A stretch of 25,584 nt of DNA from Alkalibacillus silvisoli (GCF_039521975.1 NZ_BAAACZ010000013.1:1-25584), one strand, 5' to 3'; positions 7,946-15,824 are shown, numbered from the stretch's first letter. Numbers and translations are program-made. Notes: generated from the letters alone by a model not told the origin.

Positions 7946-7993
7946 ACAATTTGATATACGTAATGTTTCGGATGAAAGAGAGGACGAAGAGGG

Positions 7994-8434
7994 TTGTCAA
8001 ATCAAGTTTTAAATGTCGATATTACCGTAGATACAGAAATCAAAGACCCAAATGGTTTAGAAGAAGTGATTAGTCGTAAAGAGAAAGGCTCTTATGTACA
8101 AAGAGGAAAACTTCACATCATTAAATATGAGGAAGAAATGGAAGAGTTTGGAGTTGTTAACACAACTGTGATTGTTACAGAAGAGAAAATCACTCTAAAA
8201 CGTGAAGGCCCAATAAAAATGCATCAAGTGTTTCGAATTGGAACGAGTACAGAGAGTGTTTACCGTCATCCGTATGGTCAATTTAGAATGGAGACGAGAA
8301 CGAATCGAATGGAATACTATAAAGGTGAGAAAAACCGTTCTGGGAAAATATATTTACAATATGAAGTTCTATTAAATGAAGATGAACCGAGAGAACATAT
8401 ATTAGAAATTAAATTCCAAGAGGAGGATGCTTGA
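7994..8434 (+). CDS. ywiB: YwiB family (DUF1934) beta-barrel protein
   Basis: A 146-residue cytosolic protein rich in alternating beta-strand patterns. It matches the size and neighbourhood of Bacillus YwiB (DUF1934), a small calycin-like barrel with no firmly known ligand. Recognisable pieces are ITVDTEIKDPNG near the start, HQVFRIGTSTESVYRHPYG near the middle and KIYLQYEVLLNEDEP near the end. No ATG exists in a sensible position. The frame is closed by an in-frame TGA at 7973-7975, so the most likely start is TTG at 7994, with a purine-rich AGAGAGGACGAAGAGGG ahead of it. Its last codons contain the AGGAGG ribosome binding site of argS, so the two genes are translationally linked. Confidence 0.82.
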   Translation: MSNQVLNVDITVDTEIKDPNGLEEVISRKEKGSYVQRGKLHIIKYEEEMEEFGVVNTTVIVTEEKITLKREGPIKMHQVFRIGTSTESVYRHPYGQFRMETRTNRMEYYKGEKNRSGKIYLQYEVLLNEDEPREHILEIKFQEEDA

Positions 8435-8435
8435 A

Positions 8436-10106
8436 GTGAACGTAGTGGAACAAGTTGAAATTCAATTAAAACAAGCAATTGAACAGGCTGTACTAAACGC
8501 TAACTTAGCTAGTCAAGAAGAAATGCCAGAAGTCGTGTTAGAAACGCCAAAAGATAAAAGTCACGGTGATTATGCGACAAATATGGCGATGCAACTAGCT
8601 AGGATCGCTAAAAAAGCACCTCGTGAAATTGCTGAGGATATTGTGAATGAAATTAATATTGAGGAAGCTTCGATCAAATCGATTGATATAGCAGGTCCAG
8701 GCTTTATTAATTTCTTTATGAACAATTCCTATTTAGCAAATGTTATCGATACGATTTTTGAACAAGGGAGTCATTATGGAAATACGAATGTAGGACAAAG
8801 CGAACGCGTGCAAATTGAGTTCGTTTCAGCAAATCCAACTGGTACACTTCACTTAGGTCACGCAAGAGGAGCAGCATATGGTGACACGTTAGCGAATGTG
8901 ATGGAGAAGGCTGGTTATGAAGTTGAGCGTGAGTACTACATTAATGATGCTGGTAATCAAATTGATAATTTAGCTAAATCAATTGAAGTTCGTTATTTTG
9001 AAGCGATCGGCGAAGAAAAGGAAATGCCAGAAGATGGCTATCGGGGTCAAGATATTATTGACTTAGCATCTGGCTTAGTGGATTCACATGGCCATCATTT
9101 TTATGAAATGGAAGAGACTGAGCGCTTGCAAGCTTTTAGAGAACACGGCCTAAAGCATTTATTAGCACAAATTAAACAGCACTTAGAAGCATTCCGTGTT
9201 CCTTTTGATACATGGTTCTCAGAAATGTCATTGTATGATGAAGGTAAGGTTGAAGAAGCAGTTAAAGCCTTGAAAGAAAAGGGCTATGTTTATGAAAAGG
9301 ATGGAGCGGTATGGTTTTCTTCGACTGAGTTTGGTGATGATAAAGATCGTGTATTAGTAAAGCAAGATGGCACTTACACATATTTAACACCAGACATCGC
9401 CTATCACCAAAATAAGCTTAGTCGAGGGTTCAATCACCTGATCAATATTTGGGGAGCAGACCATCACGGCTACGTGACGCGAATGAAAGCTGCAATTCAA
9501 GCTTTAGGTAATTCTAAAGATTTATTAGATATTAAAATTACTCAGATGGTTAACCTGTTTGAAAACGGCGAAAAAGTTAAAATGAGTAAACGTACAGGTA
9601 AAGCGGTAACGATGAAAGAGCTAATTGATGAAGTTGGATTAGATGCGACGCGTTATTTCTTTATTATGCGTTCAAATGATGCTCATTTAGATTTTGATAT
9701 GGATTTAGCGCGGTCTGAATCTAATGATAACCCAGTTTACTACGTCCAATATGCGCATGCCCGTATTTGTAGTATGCTTAAACAAGCAGAAGATAAAGGG
9801 GTTAATCTTGAAGCAGAGCCGAATTTATCTTTACTAACAGCTGAAAAAGAAATAGACCTTCTAAAACGATTAGGTGACTATCCGCAAGTGGTTTCTGAAG
9901 CAGCAACAAAGAAAATGCCGCACCGTATTCCACAATATGTTTTTGACTTAGCATCAGACCTTCATAGCTTTTATAATGCTGAGAAGGTAATCGACTTAAC
10001 TCAAGTGGAGTTAACACAAGCTCGTATTGCTTTAATGAAAGCAACTCGTATTGTTATTCAAGATGCTTTAAACTTAATCGGTGTTCACGCACCAGAAAAG
10101 ATGTAA
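8436..10106 (+). CDS. argS: Arginyl-tRNA synthetase
   Basis: A class I aminoacyl-tRNA synthetase that charges tRNA-Arg in the cytosol. It has 556 residues from the GTG at 8436, the same length as I recall for B. subtilis ArgS. The N-terminal tRNA-recognition domain (about 1-110) is followed by the HIGH-type motif HLGH (139-142) in SANPTGTLHLGHARG. KMSKR is at 382-386, and the C-terminal anticodon-binding helical domain ends in PEKM. The start is GTG 8436 because AGGAGG (8421-8426) lies nine bases upstream of it. An in-frame ATG at 8427 abuts that site and is too close to be used. The start lies one base after the ywiB stop, so translation is probably coupled. Confidence 0.97.
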   Translation: MNVVEQVEIQLKQAIEQAVLNANLASQEEMPEVVLETPKDKSHGDYATNMAMQLARIAKKAPREIAEDIVNEINIEEASIKSIDIAGPGFINFFMNNSYLANVIDTIFEQGSHYGNTNVGQSERVQIEFVSANPTGTLHLGHARGAAYGDTLANVMEKAGYEVEREYYINDAGNQIDNLAKSIEVRYFEAIGEEKEMPEDGYRGQDIIDLASGLVDSHGHHFYEMEETERLQAFREHGLKHLLAQIKQHLEAFRVPFDTWFSEMSLYDEGKVEEAVKALKEKGYVYEKDGAVWFSSTEFGDDKDRVLVKQDGTYTYLTPDIAYHQNKLSRGFNHLINIWGADHHGYVTRMKAAIQALGNSKDLLDIKITQMVNLFENGEKVKMSKRTGKAVTMKELIDEVGLDATRYFFIMRSNDAHLDFDMDLARSESNDNPVYYVQYAHARICSMLKQAEDKGVNLEAEPNLSLLTAEKEIDLLKRLGDYPQVVSEAATKKMPHRIPQYVFDLASDLHSFYNAEKVIDLTQVELTQARIALMKATRIVIQDALNLIGVHAPEKM

Positions 10107-10262
10107 GAGGTTGGGACAAAAGGGTTGAAGTGTGGTGAAAACATGAACGTTTAGTAGTTCACCTTAGTTGACCAGTTACTTTATGGAATCCAAATGCGTA
10201 GACTCCTGCGGGTGCAAAGGCGAGGCTGAAACCACAGTGCGTAGGAGGCCACTGAAAAAGGC
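10107..10262. repeat. Degraded copy of a Bacillaceae intergenic repeat
   Basis: It begins right after the argS stop with GAGGTTGGGACAAAAG (10107-10122) and contains GTAGACTCCTGCGGGTGCA, then GGCGAGGCTGAAACCACAG (about 10199-10240). From memory these belong to a dispersed non-coding family of low-GC Gram-positives. The CCTGCGGG core is shared with the element at 33-177. An imperfect inverted copy of the first 16 bases (CCTTTGTCTCACCCTC, 10938-10953) lies at the other end of the gap. Confidence 0.55.
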
Positions 10263-10294
10263 GGTTAATTTTAATCTATAAAGTAGATTTTTAA

Positions 10295-10339
10295 AAAAGG
10301 AGTCTTTTTATCGATTTTTTCGATAAGAAGACTCCTTTT
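10295..10339. terminator. Bidirectional terminator serving convergent argS and clsB
   Basis: AAAAGGAGTCTT (10295-10306) pairs with AAGACTCCTTTT (10328-10339), and the stem continues inward through TATCGA and TCGATA around a T-rich loop, giving about 20 base pairs. A and T runs flank both sides. Confidence 0.85.
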
Positions 10340-10360
10340 CTATCCTAATATTGGCTCTTA

Positions 10361-10679
10361 TTGGTCTATTAGCTTGATTTTAATGAATTCGGCGGACTGT
10401 AGCTGATAACGGGTAACAAAGGCATTCGTTTCCTCAAATCACTTACGACAGAATGATTGATGACATTGGTAGCGACGCTTACGATACCAGACCATTGTGG
10501 GCCGATTAAAAATCGGTTGTTTTTAACCTTTTGCCAACGATAATCGTGAACCTTAACCGTTTGAGGTATGACAAATAGGGCATGATGTCATCTCACGTTG
10601 GCGTTCGACATAAATATGAAAATGATCGTTTTTCCCATGTATCGATCACATGAAAGTTTTCCAATCCTAGTAATGTCAT
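10361..10679 (-). pseudogene. Decayed N-terminus of an ISL3-family transposase
   Basis: Reading the minus strand from ATG at 10679 gives MTLLGLENFHVIDTWE. After a one-base frameshift it continues NDHFHIYVERQREMTSCPIC, and after another TVKVHDYRWQKVK. A further shift gives WYRKRRYQCHQSFCRK, an in-frame stop, then FEETNAFVTRYQLQSAEF. This order (short leader, CPxC zinc-finger pair, VHDYRWQKV, KRRYxC, RYQ...SAEF) is the N-terminal architecture of ISL3-type transposases. The remaining three quarters of the protein, including the catalytic domain, are missing. At least three frameshifts and one stop show it is dead. I could not identify terminal inverted repeats. Confidence 0.75.
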
Positions 10680-10778
10680 GTTATGGCATATACACGCAAC
10701 TCTTTTTGTGTTTGTGTTGGTGGTATAAAACAAGGATAACTAATAAGGCGTTAACGTGCTTTTTTGTGTAAAGTGGAA

Positions 10779-10894
10779 TCAGGCGAACGCCCAATTAATT
10801 AGGCGTTCGCCTGATTAATTTGATTTTCGCCTGATTATTGAGAATTTCGCCTGAAAAATAAAAATTTCGCCTGATTCCCAAATAATCAGGCGAA
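10779..10894. repeat. Array of TTCGCCTGA boxes with exact 20-bp phasing
   Basis: TTCGCCTGA starts at 10806, 10826, 10846 and 10866, exactly 20 bases apart, with unrelated AT-rich filler between copies. Its inverse TCAGGCGAA occurs at 10779 and at 10886, the latter again 20 bases on. The first inverse copy forms a perfect palindrome with the first direct copy (AGGCGAACGCC / GGCGTTCGCCT). This is not coding. Phasing of about two helical turns suggests boxes presented on one face of the DNA, but no binding protein is known to me. Confidence 0.8.
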
Positions 10895-10951
10895 ATTACC
10901 CAGATTACAAGTAGTTCGGATCTTACACTGTAAAATTCCTTTGTCTCACCC

Positions 10952-12121
10952 TCATAACAATGGTCTAACTATATAAGCGATTGCTTTTTTGATTGCCATG
11001 ACAAACCGGTTCGGGTCTTTGAACCAGTCTTCATACGAAGGAATCGACTCTTTAACATCTTCCATGAAGTAATTATCAACTCTTCTTGTGAATTCTTCAT
11101 CAAAAACTAACACATTCACTTCATCACTTAAAAACAGACTCCGACGATCAAAGTTGGCTGTGCTAATATCCACTATTTCGTTGTCGAGTATGAGAATTTT
11201 AGCGTGATAAAAGCCGTTATTAAACAAGTGCACATTTGCCCCTGCTTGCTCTATTTGTTTCAAATAAGGAATTGAAGCCTCTTTTACAAGGGGGTGATCT
11301 GATTCATGAGGGTAGAGTATATCAATTTGAACTCCTTGTTTAACTTTTTCTTTTAATAAATCAATCAGTGTTTCACTCGGAATGAAATAGGGTGTTCCGA
11401 TTTTAATGGACGTCTTTGCATCATTAATTAACTTATAGAAATCTTTTTCTAAAGTACCATGAGAAGAAGGTGATAACTGGACTTTGTAGGCACCTTTTGT
11501 TGTAGGTTTAGCTTCGAATTCTAAACTTTTATTTGTATTACGCTCCCAATCAAGTTTGAACAAATCTAGAGCATCTATTGTTGCCTCACCAGTTAATCGT
11601 AAATGATAATCACGCCACAAAGAAAACTTCGGGCTATCGTTGACATATTGATCACCAACATTAAATCCCCCAATATAAGCAACTGAACCGTCTATGACTG
11701 TAACTTTTCGATGATTACGATGATTAATAGATGAAAAGAATCCTTTAAAAGAAATTTTATTACTAAAAGCAAACTGAACACCAGCATTCTTGAGCTCTTC
11801 TTCTACACCGTTTTTAAGTGATCTTGACCCAACCCGGTCGACAATTAAGTATGCAGGAATGCCTTCATCTGCTTTCTCTTTTAATAATTGTAAGAATTTT
11901 TTTCCAAATGTATCATTGTTAATAATAAAGAAGTTAATACATATAAATTGCTTAGCATGGCGTACGTCTTCAAAAAATTGATTGAATAAGCCTCTTCCAT
12001 CCCAGTAAAATGTAATATCAGCTTGACGAATCGGATAATCAGGCACTTCTACTGGTTCTTTATGTCGTGAGTTAAATATAAAAAAGATAATAATTAAAGC
12101 TATAATAATTAAGGCCCACAT
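10952..12121 (-). CDS. clsB: Minor cardiolipin synthase, phospholipase D family (ClsB/YwjE-like)
   Basis: A 389-residue membrane-bound enzyme expected to join two phosphatidylglycerol molecules into cardiolipin. Residues 1-17 form one N-terminal membrane anchor; classical Cls enzymes have two, and YwjE-type proteins are shorter like this one. Two intact HKD motifs define the phospholipase D active site: His137-x-Lys139...Asp144 in NHRKVTVIDG, and His306-x-Lys308...Asp313 in FYHAKILILDN. The C-terminus is basic with a hydrophobic helix (IAYIVRPLL). AGGAGG upstream of the ATG (minus strand, about 12128-12136) is well placed. It is divergent from fadF, as in B. subtilis ywjE-ywjF, which supports the naming. 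Activity on other phospholipids cannot be excluded. Confidence 0.9.
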   Translation of the reverse strand: MWALIIIALIIIFFIFNSRHKEPVEVPDYPIRQADITFYWDGRGLFNQFFEDVRHAKQFICINFFIINNDTFGKKFLQLLKEKADEGIPAYLIVDRVGSRSLKNGVEEELKNAGVQFAFSNKISFKGFFSSINHRNHRKVTVIDGSVAYIGGFNVGDQYVNDSPKFSLWRDYHLRLTGEATIDALDLFKLDWERNTNKSLEFEAKPTTKGAYKVQLSPSSHGTLEKDFYKLINDAKTSIKIGTPYFIPSETLIDLLKEKVKQGVQIDILYPHESDHPLVKEASIPYLKQIEQAGANVHLFNNGFYHAKILILDNEIVDISTANFDRRSLFLSDEVNVLVFDEEFTRRVDNYFMEDVKESIPSYEDWFKDPNRFVMAIKKAIAYIVRPLL

Positions 12122-12184
12122 AATGCCTGTCCTCCTTCTTTTGTTAGTATGTTATTCGTCAAGATTATATATACAAAAAAATGA

Positions 12185-12212
12185 TTGACTGAATGCTCAT
12201 TCAGTGTATAAT
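12185..12212 (+). promoter_or_regulatory. fadF promoter with embedded FadR operator
   Basis: TTGACT (12185-12190) and a perfect TATAAT (12207-12212) are 16 bases apart. The spacer is filled by TGACTGAATGCTCATTCA (12186-12203). This matches 16 of 18 positions of the Bacillus FadR consensus as I recall it (TGAATGAMTANTCATTCA) and contains a perfect dyad ACTGAATG-CT-CATTCAGT (12188-12205). FadR bound here would block RNA polymerase until long-chain acyl-CoA releases it. The same operator lies just upstream of clsB on the other strand. Confidence 0.8.
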
Positions 12213-12302
12213 GAAATTATACGAAAACTTTATCAATTCTGACGTATTTCGTGTTAGAATATGGATAGTTGTACGAACTTAAACAATCATGGGGGGAGAC
12301 AG

Positions 12303-14420
12303 ATGGAAGCGCTATTATGGGTTAATTGGATTGCCTTTTTAGCAATTACAATTTATGCGTTATTCTTATTTGTGCAAGTTGTACGAACGAGAATTGCTTA
12401 TATTAAGCTAGGTCGTAAATCTGAGTATGATCAAGACGTTAAACAACGTTTGAAGGATATTTGGGTTTATGTATTTGGACAAAAGAAATTGTTGAAAGAC
12501 ATGAAGTCCGGAATTATTCATGTGATGATGTTCTATGGTTTTTTACTTGTGCAGTTTGGTGCAATCGATTACATATGGAAGGGATTAAATCCTGAATCGA
12601 ATCTTCCATTTGGAATCTTCTATCCAGGTTTTGTTTTTTTTCAAGAAATCGTAACGTTGACGATATTAGTTGCGGTTGTCTGGGCGTTTTACCGTCGTTA
12701 TATTGAGAAGCTCGTCCGTTTGAAACGAGGCTTTAAAGCGGGGTTAGTATTAATTTTTATCGGTACATTAATGGTAACGGTACTCGCTGGTAACGGTTTT
12801 GAGATGGTCTGGCATGAACATAGTCTAACTTGGACAGAACCAGTTGCTTCTGCGATTGCTTTTGTATTTATGTGGATGAGTCCAACAGTTGCTGCTACGA
12901 TGTTCTACATTATGTGGTGGATTCACTTAGTTGCTTTATTAGCATTTTTAGTTTATGTTCCACAATCTAAGCACGCACACTTAATTGCTGGTCCGGCAAA
13001 CGTATACTTTAACCAAGATAAGAAGCATGGAAAGCTTGAACCAATCAGCTTTGATATGGACGAAATGGATGAAACAGAAGAGGAGCCTTCCTTTGGTGTA
13101 GGTAAAGTTGAAGATTTAAGTGAGTTACAGTTACTAGATTTATATGCATGTGTTGAATGTGGGCGTTGTACTGATGTCTGTCCAGCCTCAGGCTCAGGTA
13201 AGATGCTTTCACCAATGGATATTTTAGTGAAAATTCGTGACCACTTAACAGAGAAGGGTGCTGCTGTAACAGGTAAATCTGCATGGGTACCATCTTATGC
13301 ATTTGCTAATGAAACGGGCAATCAAGTAGCTGATCCTAATGGGTCTTTAAAAGAACAAGTGATGAATCAACAATTAATTGGTGATGTCGTAACTGAAGAG
13401 GAGCTTTGGGCTTGTACAACATGCCGTAATTGTGAAGATGCATGTCCTGTTATGAACCAACACGTTGACACGATTATTGATCTTCGACGTTATTTAGTGA
13501 TGACTGAAGGTAAGATGGACCCAGAAGCTCAGCGTGCGATGATGAATATTGAGCGTCAAGGTAATCCTTGGGGGCTCTCTAAGAAAGATCGTGAAAACTG
13601 GAGAGAGATGGATGAAACACTTCGCATTCCAACAGTTAAGGAATTAAATAAAGAAGGCGAAGAATTTGAGTATTTATTCTGGGTAAGTTCAATGGGTGCA
13701 TATGATAATCGCAGTCAGAAGATTGCTGTTGCTTTTGCACGTTTAATGAACCAAGCTGGCGTAAAGTTCGCAATCTTAGGTAATAAAGAGCGTAACTCAG
13801 GTGATACACCGCGTCGTTTAGGGAATGAGTTCTTATTCCAGGAGCTTGCGGAGAAGAATATTAAAGAATTTGAGAAGAATGATGTGAAGAAGATCGTTAC
13901 AATCGATCCACACGCTTATAATATTTTTAAAAATGAATATCCTGACTTTGGCTTTGAAGCGGAAGTCTATCACCATACAGAATTATTAGCTGAATTAATT
14001 AATGAAGGACGTCTTGAACCTAAAGAAGCAGTCAATGAGAAGATTACTTTCCACGACTCTTGTTATTTAGGCCGTTATAATGAAGTGTATAATCCACCAC
14101 GTGACATATTACAATCGATCCCTGGAGTTGAATATGTTGAAATTGAGCGTAATCGTGAAAATGGTATGTGCTGTGGTGCTGGTGGTGGTATGATGTGGAT
14201 GGAAGAAACAACAGGGAACCGCGTCAATGTCGCTCGTACTGAACAAGCACTAGAGGTGACACCAAATACGATCTCTAGTGGATGCCCATATTGTTTAACG
14301 ATGTTAACTGATGGTACGAAAGCAAAAGAAGTAGACGAAGAAGTCACAACACAAGATGTTGCAGAAGTATTGGAACGTTCCATTTTTGGAGAACCAGCTA
14401 AAACTGAACAGCCTGCATAA
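12303..14420 (+). CDS. fadF: FadF: membrane iron-sulfur oxidoreductase of fatty acid degradation
   Basis: A 705-residue protein, matching the length recalled for B. subtilis YwjF/FadF. It is thought to receive electrons from acyl-CoA dehydrogenases via ETF and pass them to the membrane quinone pool. The N-terminal third (about 5-220) has five or six membrane helices of the NarI/DsrM type. Two ferredoxin 4Fe-4S motifs follow: Cys283-x2-Cys286-x2-Cys289-x3-Cys293 and Cys371-x2-Cys374-x2-Cys377-x3-Cys381. The C-terminal half is heterodisulfide-reductase-like, with CCG-domain cysteines (Cys587, Cys623-Cys624 in MCCGAGGG, Cys661 and Cys664). The GGGGGGAG site at 12291-12298 fixes ATG 12303; an upstream in-frame ATG at 12261 lacks one. 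A FadR box overlaps its promoter. The usual neighbour acdA lies 9.8 kb downstream, beyond the peptide transporter operon. Confidence 0.93.
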   Translation: MEALLWVNWIAFLAITIYALFLFVQVVRTRIAYIKLGRKSEYDQDVKQRLKDIWVYVFGQKKLLKDMKSGIIHVMMFYGFLLVQFGAIDYIWKGLNPESNLPFGIFYPGFVFFQEIVTLTILVAVVWAFYRRYIEKLVRLKRGFKAGLVLIFIGTLMVTVLAGNGFEMVWHEHSLTWTEPVASAIAFVFMWMSPTVAATMFYIMWWIHLVALLAFLVYVPQSKHAHLIAGPANVYFNQDKKHGKLEPISFDMDEMDETEEEPSFGVGKVEDLSELQLLDLYACVECGRCTDVCPASGSGKMLSPMDILVKIRDHLTEKGAAVTGKSAWVPSYAFANETGNQVADPNGSLKEQVMNQQLIGDVVTEEELWACTTCRNCEDACPVMNQHVDTIIDLRRYLVMTEGKMDPEAQRAMMNIERQGNPWGLSKKDRENWREMDETLRIPTVKELNKEGEEFEYLFWVSSMGAYDNRSQKIAVAFARLMNQAGVKFAILGNKERNSGDTPRRLGNEFLFQELAEKNIKEFEKNDVKKIVTIDPHAYNIFKNEYPDFGFEAEVYHHTELLAELINEGRLEPKEAVNEKITFHDSCYLGRYNEVYNPPRDILQSIPGVEYVEIERNRENGMCCGAGGGMMWMEETTGNRVNVARTEQALEVTPNTISSGCPYCLTMLTDGTKAKEVDEEVTTQDVAEVLERSIFGEPAKTEQPA

Positions 14421-14425
14421 CAATG

Positions 14426-14472
14426 AACCCCTATATGATTTAGGTTTGTCCAAATCATATAGGGGTTTTTAT
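14426..14472 (+). terminator. Strong intrinsic terminator of fadF
   Basis: AACCCCTATATGATTT (14426-14441) and AAATCATATAGGGGTT (14452-14467) form a perfect 16-bp stem with a ten-base loop, followed by TTTTATT. Confidence 0.95.
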
Positions 14473-14664
14473 TGAATATAAGTATTATAAATAAGGTTAA
14501 AATTGTAAGAGTTAAAATATTAAATTATCCTTGAATATTTAGAATTGAGTGTTAAAATAGTTTAATAACAATGTAATGTGGGAATAATAAAAATTTAATA
14601 TATTTTTAGAAAAATGTTAAAACAGGTTGCATTTCATAAATTAGTTACTTAAAATAATAGTTAT

Positions 14665-14670
14665 TATAAT
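14665..14670 (+). promoter_or_regulatory. Candidate -10 box of the oligopeptide transporter operon
   Basis: A perfect TATAAT lies 23 bases before the first CodY-like box. The -35 region (TTAGTT, 14641-14646) is weak. The surrounding 14473-14692 stretch is extremely AT-rich, holds no gene, and offers other possible -10 sequences. Confidence 0.35.
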
Positions 14671-14692
14671 ATTTTAAAAATTACGTTATTGA

Positions 14693-14736
14693 AATTTTCG
14701 GGGAGTTCTTTTTTTAAGAAGAATTTTCGGAATATA
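14693..14736 (+). promoter_or_regulatory. Pair of CodY-box-like sequences in the oligopeptide operon leader
   Basis: AATTTTCGGGGAGTT (14693-14707) and AATTTTCGGAATATA (14722-14736) match the CodY consensus AATTTTCWGAAAATT with four and three mismatches. Both share the exact AATTTTCGG core, and their starts are 29 bases apart. CodY represses peptide transport operons in Bacillus when branched-chain amino acids and GTP are plentiful, so the placement makes sense. A small hairpin, ACCTC...GAGGT (14754-14769), lies between these sites and the first gene. Confidence 0.5.
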
Positions 14737-14801
14737 CACAATAAATAAAAATTACCTCCTAAAAGAGGTCAGCAAGAAAATATAGGTGTAGGGTGATTGT
14801 G

Positions 14802-15824
14802 ATGAACCAGAATTTATTAGAGATCAAGAACTTATCAACATCCTTCCGTATTGGGGAAGAGTATTACGCAGCGGTAGATGATATATCGCTAGACCTTAAA
14901 GAGAATGAAGTGCTAGCGATTGTTGGGGAATCAGGGTCAGGAAAGAGTGCAACAGCTTTTTCTGTTATGGGGTTACATAACCGCGCAAAAATTGAAGGTG
15001 AAATTCTGTTTAAAGGTAGAGACATTGCTAATCTACCACCTTCAAAAATGAATAAAATTCGCGGTAACGAGGTTTCAATGATTTTCCAAGATCCATTAAC
15101 AGCACTAAATCCTTTAATGGAAATTGGCAAACAAATTGGAGAAGTTCTCCTTTTACACAAAAAAAATATGTCAAAAGAAGAACGACGTAAGTATTCAATT
15201 GAGTTATTAGAACGTGTCGGACTACCTCGACCAGACCGTGTGGTAGATCAGTTCCCACACGAATTATCAGGTGGTATGAGGCAACGTGTCATAATTGCGA
15301 TTGCAATTGCTAATAAACCAGAATTGCTCATTGCAGACGAGCCGACAACAGCACTTGATGTAACCATTCAAGCACAGATTTTAGACTTAATTCGTGAATT
15401 GAAAGATGATTTAAACTCAGGAGTCATACTAATTACGCACGACCTTGGTGTTGTAGCAGAAATGGCAGACCGAGTAGCAGTTATGTATGCCGGACAAATT
15501 GTAGAAATAGCAGATGTAGAATCGATTTTTGTTAACCCACAGCATCCATATACGCGTTCGCTTCTAAGTTCAGTTCCTGCAACTGATCATTCGGAAGATC
15601 GCTTGCATGTTATTCAAGGCATCGTACCGTCACTTAAAAACTTACCACGTGAAGGTTGTCGTTTTAAAGCACGGATTCCTTGGATTGAAGATGCCGCTCA
15701 TGAAGAAGACCCACAGTTACATGAAGTAAGTGAGAACCACTTTGTGCGCTGTACATGTTATCAGCATTTCTACTTCAAAGAAAAGAGCAAGGGGGAGCAA
15801 GCTAATGGCGTTACTGAAAGTTGA
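14802..15824 (+). CDS. oppD: Oligopeptide ABC transporter ATP-binding subunit D
   Basis: A 340-residue ATPase, one of two nucleotide-binding subunits that power peptide uptake from the cytosolic face. Counting from ATG 14802: Walker A GESGSGKS at 42-49, Q-loop Gln96, signature LSGG at 155-158, Walker B LLIADEP with Asp179-Glu180, and the switch His213. The C-terminal OppD/F extension keeps GCRF and RCTC, but the usual RCP and central Cys of the Fe-S motif read RIP and AAHEE instead. The cluster cysteines are therefore incomplete, resembling AppD-type members as I recall them. The D-F-B-C-A order and the substrate-binding gene class show an oligopeptide, AppD- or OppD-like system. GTG 14793 is an alternative start, but AGGGTGA at 14790-14796 favours ATG 14802. 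Confidence 0.9.
   Translation: MNQNLLEIKNLSTSFRIGEEYYAAVDDISLDLKENEVLAIVGESGSGKSATAFSVMGLHNRAKIEGEILFKGRDIANLPPSKMNKIRGNEVSMIFQDPLTALNPLMEIGKQIGEVLLLHKKNMSKEERRKYSIELLERVGLPRPDRVVDQFPHELSGGMRQRVIIAIAIANKPELLIADEPTTALDVTIQAQILDLIRELKDDLNSGVILITHDLGVVAEMADRVAVMYAGQIVEIADVESIFVNPQHPYTRSLLSSVPATDHSEDRLHVIQGIVPSLKNLPREGCRFKARIPWIEDAAHEEDPQLHEVSENHFVRCTCYQHFYFKEKSKGEQANGVTES

Noticed and set aside
10779..10894. CRISPR array
   Set aside because: The boxes are only 9 bases, spacers are 11 bases and AT-rich, and no cas genes are present.
14075..14458. 127-codon reverse frame under the end of fadF
   Set aside because: It lies opposite a clearly conserved coding region and extends through the fadF terminator, so it is a shadow frame.
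14754..14769. Riboswitch or T-box leader before oppD
   Set aside because: Only one five-base-pair hairpin is visible. No T-box sequence, specifier or antiterminator structure is recognisable.
15730..15804. Longer N-terminus for oppF
   Set aside because: The added 25 residues come from the overlapping oppD reading frame. GGGGGAG and ATG at 15805 give the family-typical start.
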